DNA of 64,000 nucleotides, taken from contig RJMB01000001.1 in assembly GCA_003725585.1 (NCBI GenBank), positions 186,001 through 250,000 of the forward strand, written 5' to 3'. The DNA is from Halostreptopolyspora alba (lineage in GTDB: Bacteria; Actinomycetota; Actinomycetes; Streptosporangiales; Streptosporangiaceae). Of the stretch, positions 60,301 to 64,000 are shown in pieces. The notes beneath the pieces are model-generated. The model saw nothing but the letters and a program-made list of their open reading frames with translations, did not search any database and was not told the DNA's origin. The position numbers were made by a program, and so were the translations under genes. Numbering within the stretch: the stretch's first letter is position 1; every line of letters starts with the position of its first letter.

Positions 60301-61941
60301 GGCCACCGCGATCGCCGTGGCGACCAGCGCGACGGTCGTGGCCACCAGGACGGTGACGGTCCCCGGGTGTGGCAGCCACTGCGCCCCCAGGACCACGGCG
60401 AGCGCGCCCGTGGCGATGGCCGGCCGCCCGAGGAGGTCACCGCGTCGTTCCGGGGAGCGCACGGCGGCGGGCGCGGAGAGCGCCATCGCGCCGGCCGCCG
60501 TGGCGAGCAGCGTCACCGTCGCGGTCGGGTCGGGGTCGAACACCGGGGCGGGGGCGACCCGCCCCTCCCAGGGGGTGAACGCCCAACGAAGCTGGTCGCC
60601 GAGTGAGCCGAGGGCGGGAATCCCGAACCAGCCCACCAACCCGAGCGAGACCGCGCCGGTGTAGGTGGGTCCCGGAGTGCGGGCCGTGGGCAGCCACAGC
60701 ACCACCGCGGCGACCAGGGTGGCCAGCGCCCACACGGGCGGTACCCACCGCGTTGTCCCCAGCAGCACGTCCACCGTCGCCGGGGCCGCCACGATCCAGG
60801 AGGCGGTGGCCGCCGCCAGGGCGCTCTCCCGCCCCGGCCGCGACACCCGGTTGCGGGCGTCCAGCAGCATGGCTCCGCCCGCCAGCACGAGCATCGCGAA
60901 GGGCCACCACGCCAGGAGCGGCTCATCCAACAGCACCGTGCGGAGACCGAGGACCCGTAGACCCGCGATGAGGCCGAGTGTCCACGTGGCCGCGCTGAGG
61001 TGGCGGGCGAGTGCCCGCGGATAGCCCCCGCGCACGGTCGTCAGCAGGAGCGCGTTGCCCACACAGGTGAGTAGCAGAGCCGGGGTGATGGCGAGCTCGC
61101 GGTCCAGGGGCTGGGAGAGCGAGAGCGCCGCGAGCAGCGGTACCGGCTGGGCGAGCAGCAACGCGGCCACGCGTGGCGCGCTCGGAGCGACGGCGAGTCC
61201 ACGGGTGAGCACCGCGGGGTAGCCGGCCAGTACGGCGGCGACGGCCACGAGAGCCCCGGCGGTGAACCCGGGGTTCGGTTCGGTGCCCACCATGGTCCAC
61301 ACCGCGAACGCGTCCAGCACCAGCAACAGGGCGGCCAGGGAGGCGAGGGTCTCGGCGGTGGCGCGCATGTCGTGCCGCAGCAGCGGGCGGGGACAGTAGC
61401 CGACCAGCGCGGTCAGGGTCCCCAGTACGCTCGCGCGGGCCGCGAGGCCGAGATCACCCCAGCTGACGACAGTGAACACGGTGAGCGAGATCGCCAGCAG
61501 CAGCCCGCCGAGCGTCAGGAGGAGGTTCTGAACCGAGCGGGTGGAGATCTCCCGCAGCCGTCGCACGGCCACCCGAGTGGCCGAGGGGGTTGGGCGCGGC
61601 GGGGCGCGTCCGGCCTCGTGCGCCCCCGCCGACACCGGCCGTTCGGTGGGGGTCTCATGCGCTTGGGTCTCCCGTTCCGAAGGGGGACGGGGAGCGAGGG
61701 CGGCGGCGTCGCGCAGCTCGTGCAGTCGCCTGTGGTGCCGCTGGTACCGCGCCAGCAGCTCGTCGTGGTGGTGCTCGAGCGAGCTTCGCTCCCGGTCGAG
61801 CACCTGGATCCGCGCCCGCACGTTCTCCAGCTCGGCGGTGGTCTGGGCGAGGCGGGCCTCCTCGCACGTCTCGCACGGCGCGGTGGCCGAGTCGCCACAC
61901 CGGGGACAGGCCGGCGACGGGCCGGCGTTGGGGGTGCTCAT
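57355..61941 (-). CDS. Giant SCO7613-like multi-pass membrane protein
   Basis: A 1528-residue protein, the largest in the window. The first 30 residues carry Cys12-X2-Cys15 and Cys23-X2-Cys26 (CPRCG, CETC), a zinc-ribbon-like site. Residues 32-80 are a charged coiled coil (LAQTTAELENVRARIQVLDR onwards) and 80-135 a Pro/Glu/Arg linker. From about 140 to 1490 there are several dozen Ala/Leu/Val-rich membrane helices, ending with WIPVAVVGLLLLAVGARFERTLRDVRRLG near the C-terminus. Members annotated as SCO7613 C-terminal-domain membrane proteins have unknown function. A cytosolic zinc-ribbon and coiled coil fused to a huge membrane scaffold suggests assembly with soluble partners. ATG 61941 has GGAGGTAGG upstream. 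Confidence 0.85.
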   Translation of the reverse strand: MSTPNAGPSPACPRCGDSATAPCETCEEARLAQTTAELENVRARIQVLDRERSSLEHHHDELLARYQRHHRRLHELRDAAALAPRPPSERETQAHETPTERPVSAGAHEAGRAPPRPTPSATRVAVRRLREISTRSVQNLLLTLGGLLLAISLTVFTVVSWGDLGLAARASVLGTLTALVGYCPRPLLRHDMRATAETLASLAALLLVLDAFAVWTMVGTEPNPGFTAGALVAVAAVLAGYPAVLTRGLAVAPSAPRVAALLLAQPVPLLAALSLSQPLDRELAITPALLLTCVGNALLLTTVRGGYPRALARHLSAATWTLGLIAGLRVLGLRTVLLDEPLLAWWPFAMLVLAGGAMLLDARNRVSRPGRESALAAATASWIVAAPATVDVLLGTTRWVPPVWALATLVAAVVLWLPTARTPGPTYTGAVSLGLVGWFGIPALGSLGDQLRWAFTPWEGRVAPAPVFDPDPTATVTLLATAAGAMALSAPAAVRSPERRGDLLGRPAIATGALAVVLGAQWLPHPGTVTVLVATTVALVATAIAVARGPAGRDAPEEPVPAWRARLGRTGMGAAGVVTVLAVSGALAAPATTIPTLATLLLAASTAAWVPRTPASLCRAVTVAAVLAATGLVVAGGLALSAGWGALMLSTLAVAGLTAALGGWLGVANHRSDQVRALGVAALAPMFTAWGVALPGGTHLFALALGLSALGLALGVGAIFLLLDAQGILYSPREITRWPDAADVGLARDRPTGRAKERVGRLLSAGALLAGTGTLVLVVDVFVRAVQVPLARFLSPWPVEVSTATPVLAVESTVPLALPAYGVAVFALLLLAAVARGRGAAGAVALAGGGIAVPLALASLAVPPTVVLTALVGTALTQLVVAGRHPGAPGRAALGTGVLLGVLATGWSLAAPGHTVVTLVALALGSALAAASASGPARRENPLVSGSLAFLTTIMVGATVLTGYVALPHAGVTTDPRWLPFLGLAVAGCASAACWLPWLANRLEQRTETGTAGIVLVVVSLATGIGAHQTLELVAAASALVLATLALVTNRYAATILALLTLVGAVVEALAPWARVMGGPYGWLVAPWSSHGRPWAATEVLSPFGSSEPVDPLLIPVLVFGAAVTLLLTWVWSATREVARARLGYATATLAVPVLGPVAAALDVNFGLALGWLLLVVASLLAAAAWNRSDRLATLCGGLALWPATMALAWALVTQATTLGTLLAVGMLAGTYPTLGRSVAVTAGSTVTATLTMGAFAVTLLLALGQPAEVAALALVAVIAGGAATVGAVRLPRPVTLAIECSLAGLSVVAVGLTLSAPDRLELTSVALATLGVTALASAPRRERGWLGPVGAGLLLGALWVLLGWLRITAPEPYLVVPALAALVLGWNWRHRHRMGTAGENRPVAPGLPRSWLAYGPGLALAMLPSLGVILLAEDGGPLRPASLVAASLAATLIGGWRRLQAPLFTGAAVLLVVGAHASGGYVTDLVLRMDRWIPVAVVGLLLLAVGARFERTLRDVRRLGHAIRTMD

Positions 61942-62123
61942 ACCTACCTCCGATGGGGATCGGCGCCCTGTCGTTCACGTAGTTACCTTTCGGTGATCAC
62001 CGCGCTCCCCGGGCACCCCTGAGCGCCTCTGCGATGCCATCGCGGCGCGGGCGGGACCGCCCGGCCACCGTTCGTTCCCCACCGCTGAGGTTGTCGCCGC
62101 TCATTCCAGGAAAGAGGGAGACC

Positions 62124-63689
62124 ATGAACAGTGACACGCGTGAGGAGGCGCGGAGCCCCGTGGTGATCATCGGGGCCGGACCGTCCGGGCTCGCGCTGGC
62201 GCTGGGACTGGCCCGACAGGGCGTGCGCTCGGTCCTCGTGGAGCAGGGGCACGGCGGCATGGGAGACCGTTCCAAGGCACCCGCCATCCACGCGCGTACC
62301 CTGGAGATCCTCCGCGGCTGGGGGGTGGAGCGGGCCATGCTCGACGGGGGGCAGCTGGTCACCGACCTGCGGGTGCGCTCCGCTGACACCGCTGGCCGGA
62401 CGCTGGTCGCGGCGGACTTCTCCGAGCTCGACGACGAGGCCGAGCATCCCGGTGTGCTGTTCGTGGACCCGGGGGTCATAGAACGGGTGCTGCTGCGGGC
62501 GGTGTCGGAGTCGGGCCAGTGCGACGTCCGTTTCGGGACGGAACTCGTCGGGTTGGACACCCGCGACGACGGGGTGACGCTCACGGTCGACGGGCCCCGA
62601 GGAACGTATCGGATCAGCGCCGAGTTCGTCGTTGGTTGTGACGGGGCGAGCGGGTTCGTCCGGGGCGCGCTGCGGCTGCCCTTCGAGGGCGCGGCCTACC
62701 CGATTCGCCCCGTGCTGGCCGACGTGCGGGTGGGTGACGACCGCGACGCGTTGCCGTGGCCGAGGCTGCGCAACGAACGCGGTGGTCTGCTCCTCGCGAT
62801 CCGGCTCCGCCCCGGACTCTGGCGGCTCGCCCGCCTGAACGGCGGTGATCTCGGGCGTGCCGAGGAGGTGTCCGACGAGGAGGTGGCCGCGATGGCCGAG
62901 GCTGTGCTCGGACCCGGGGAGGTCGGGACGGTGTGGGCGAGCCGTTACCGGATCCACCGCAGGTGGAGCCCGCACTTCAGGGTGGGCCGGGTCCTCCTCG
63001 CGGGCGACGCGGCGCACGTCCACCCCCCTATGGGTGGGCAGGGAATGAACGCGGGCATCCACGACGCGGCGAACCTGGCCTGGAAGCTCGCCCAGGCACT
63101 GTCGGGACGGGGCGAGGTGGAGCGGCTGCTGGAGTCCTACGACGAGGAGCGCCGCGGGATCGCGAGCAGCGTGTCGTGGTGGGCCAACCTCAACACCCGG
63201 CTCTTCCTGCAGATGCCGCCGGCGGTGCGTGGGGGGATACTCCGGCTGGCGCCCCTGCTCGCCGGAATCCCCCCGTTGCGACGGTCGATGCTGCGACGGA
63301 TGACCATGCTCAACCTCACCTGCCCACTCTCGCCCCTCTTGGACTACGAGGAACGCGCTGCCGGCAAGCGGCTGCCCAACCCACTGTTGCGCTCCCCCGG
63401 AGGAGGGCGGATACGCCTGTACGACCTGCTGCCGAGCGGGCCCGCGCTGGTCGAGGTGGCCATCGACCGCGCGTTCGGCGCCGACGTGGACAGGGAGGCC
63501 CTGCCGCTGAGCCGCGTGGTCCGGATCGGTCCCGGTGGCCACGACGACCCCACCGACGCGTTGCGCCGCCTGCTGGGCGCCCAGGAGGGGTGGATCCTGG
63601 TGCGCCCGGACGGGCATGTGGCTTGGGCACGGCAGCGCCCCGAAGGGATGGCCGACGCGGTCCGGCGCGCCCTCGGCGAGAAGGGATGA
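62124..63689 (+). CDS. FAD-dependent aromatic-type monooxygenase
   Basis: A 521-residue group A flavin monooxygenase of the PheA/TfdB/RdmE type. VVIIGAGPSGLALALGLARQ (13-32) is the dinucleotide-binding fold. The GCDGASGFVR motif is near 172, and RVLLAGDAAHVHPPMGGQGM near 290-309 binds the FAD ribityl/phosphate. A C-terminal thioredoxin-like domain follows (LYDLLPSGPALVEVAID; GWILVRPDGHVAWARQ). It hydroxylates an aromatic or polyketide-like substrate using NAD(P)H and oxygen. No biosynthetic cluster is visible in this window. ATG 62124 has an AGGAAAGAGGGAG ribosome-binding region. It is divergent from the giant membrane-protein gene. Confidence 0.9.
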   Translation: MNSDTREEARSPVVIIGAGPSGLALALGLARQGVRSVLVEQGHGGMGDRSKAPAIHARTLEILRGWGVERAMLDGGQLVTDLRVRSADTAGRTLVAADFSELDDEAEHPGVLFVDPGVIERVLLRAVSESGQCDVRFGTELVGLDTRDDGVTLTVDGPRGTYRISAEFVVGCDGASGFVRGALRLPFEGAAYPIRPVLADVRVGDDRDALPWPRLRNERGGLLLAIRLRPGLWRLARLNGGDLGRAEEVSDEEVAAMAEAVLGPGEVGTVWASRYRIHRRWSPHFRVGRVLLAGDAAHVHPPMGGQGMNAGIHDAANLAWKLAQALSGRGEVERLLESYDEERRGIASSVSWWANLNTRLFLQMPPAVRGGILRLAPLLAGIPPLRRSMLRRMTMLNLTCPLSPLLDYEERAAGKRLPNPLLRSPGGGRIRLYDLLPSGPALVEVAIDRAFGADVDREALPLSRVVRIGPGGHDDPTDALRRLLGAQEGWILVRPDGHVAWARQRPEGMADAVRRALGEKG

Positions 63690-63772
63690 GCGCCGGCGCG
63701 CCCGCGGTGTCCTCGCTGTGGGCGTCGCGGTGTGGCTCACCGTGGTGGCCCTCGAGCCGCCTTGGCCGGGTA

Positions 63773-64000
63773 CTAGGGCTCCCGGGCCTCGGGCAGGATT
63801 CGGTGCGGTAACGGGCGCGACCGGGAGCGGCCCCGCCACTCGCGCGGGTAGCCGAGGGAGACCTCCTCGAAACGAACCCCGTCGTGCCAGGAGGTACGCG
63901 GGATGTGCAGGTGGCCGTACACCACGGCGGCCGCGTTGAACCGCCGGTGCCAGTCGGCGGTGCGTTCGGTGCCGCACCACTGGGCGAACTCGGGGAAGTA
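63773..64000 (-). CDS. Metallophosphoesterase, C-terminal part (gene runs off the window)
   Basis: The last 75 residues of a calcineurin-like phosphoesterase; its start lies beyond base 64000. The frame is open from the window edge to a TAG at 63773-63775. VVYGHLHIPRTSWHDGVRF contains the GHLH metal motif, and EEVSLGYPREW is the typical actinobacterial continuation. The tail is Arg/Pro-rich. Such proteins hydrolyse phosphoesters; the substrate is unknown. It converges on the FAD monooxygenase gene across 83 bp. Confidence 0.85.
   Translation of the reverse strand, partial: YFPEFAQWCGTERTADWHRRFNAAAVVYGHLHIPRTSWHDGVRFEEVSLGYPREWRGRSRSRPLPHRILPEAREP

Noticed and set aside
62124..63689. Part of a natural-product gene cluster
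   Set aside because: The monooxygenase resembles polyketide-tailoring enzymes, but no synthase, carrier protein or resistance gene is adjacent within the window.

Overview
The window is very G+C-rich double-stranded chromosomal DNA with almost exclusively G/C third codon positions, and its gene families are typical of filamentous actinobacteria: an HrdB-type principal sigma factor, a separate topoisomerase IV pair, DUF3145, DUF5998, DUF1707, DUF5709, XRE/DUF5753 with DUF397, and an SCO7613-type membrane protein. Gene content and protein style best fit Nocardiopsaceae/Streptosporangiales (a Nocardiopsis-like organism). This is an inference, since no rRNA or unambiguous marker is present. From memory, hrdB, parE, parC and the GNAT/acyl-CoA-ligase gene also occur in this order in Streptomyces, so the backbone looks like conserved core chromosome.

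Layout. 0-8 kb: DoxX-like protein, RNase HII, a membrane-anchored tandem AAA+ ATPase, a sugar nucleotidyltransferase, a tyrosine phosphatase, a 555-residue conserved unknown and a three-helix-bundle protein. 8-18 kb: PAS/GAF/PP2C phosphatase with an 0.8-kb leader region, principal sigma factor, YaaA, DUF7455 and ParE. 17-25 kb: SDR/TetR divergent pair, a Cds1-like PLP enzyme, MmyB-like regulator/VOC divergent pair, TPR protein, carbonic anhydrase and ParC. 25.6-31.9 kb: a complete seven-gene mrpABCDEFG cation/proton antiporter operon, followed by an antisense membrane-protein gene broken by two frameshifts. 32-39.6 kb: RecQ with a phosphoribosyltransferase-like tail, an alditol oxidase/sugar kinase operon, and a GNAT-acyl-CoA ligase fusion. 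39.6-42.3 kb: an accessory patch with a small VHGDVHV-motif protein, a DUF397/XRE-DUF5753 module, an unknown protein and degenerate low-complexity DNA. 42.3-47.2 kb: DUF5998, phosphodiesterase, peroxiredoxin, enoyl-CoA hydratase, MBL hydrolase, DUF5709 and DUF2203. 47.2-51.2 kb: a TPR-CHAT caspase-like protease, a small beta-rich protein and an ECF sigma factor. 51-64 kb: DUF3145, two DUF1707 membrane proteins, an IMPase-like phosphatase coupled to an ATP-grasp enzyme, a HAD hydrolase, a PEBP protein, a PIG-L deacetylase, a giant SCO7613-like membrane protein, an FAD monooxygenase and the end of a metallophosphoesterase.

How parts work together: the Mrp genes form one translationally coupled antiporter. 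ParE and ParC together make topoisomerase IV from separate loci on opposite strands. Two divergent regulator/enzyme pairs carry visible candidate operators. The most intriguing unit is the ECF sigma factor, small protein and TPR-CHAT protease trio, whose composition resembles the Csx29/Csx30/RpoE module of type III-E CRISPR systems but has no CRISPR component. Many starts here have a TANNNT hexamer 5-7 nt upstream and no Shine-Dalgarno sequence, suggesting frequent leaderless transcription. No CRISPR array, intact insertion sequence, prophage, rRNA or confident tRNA was found.
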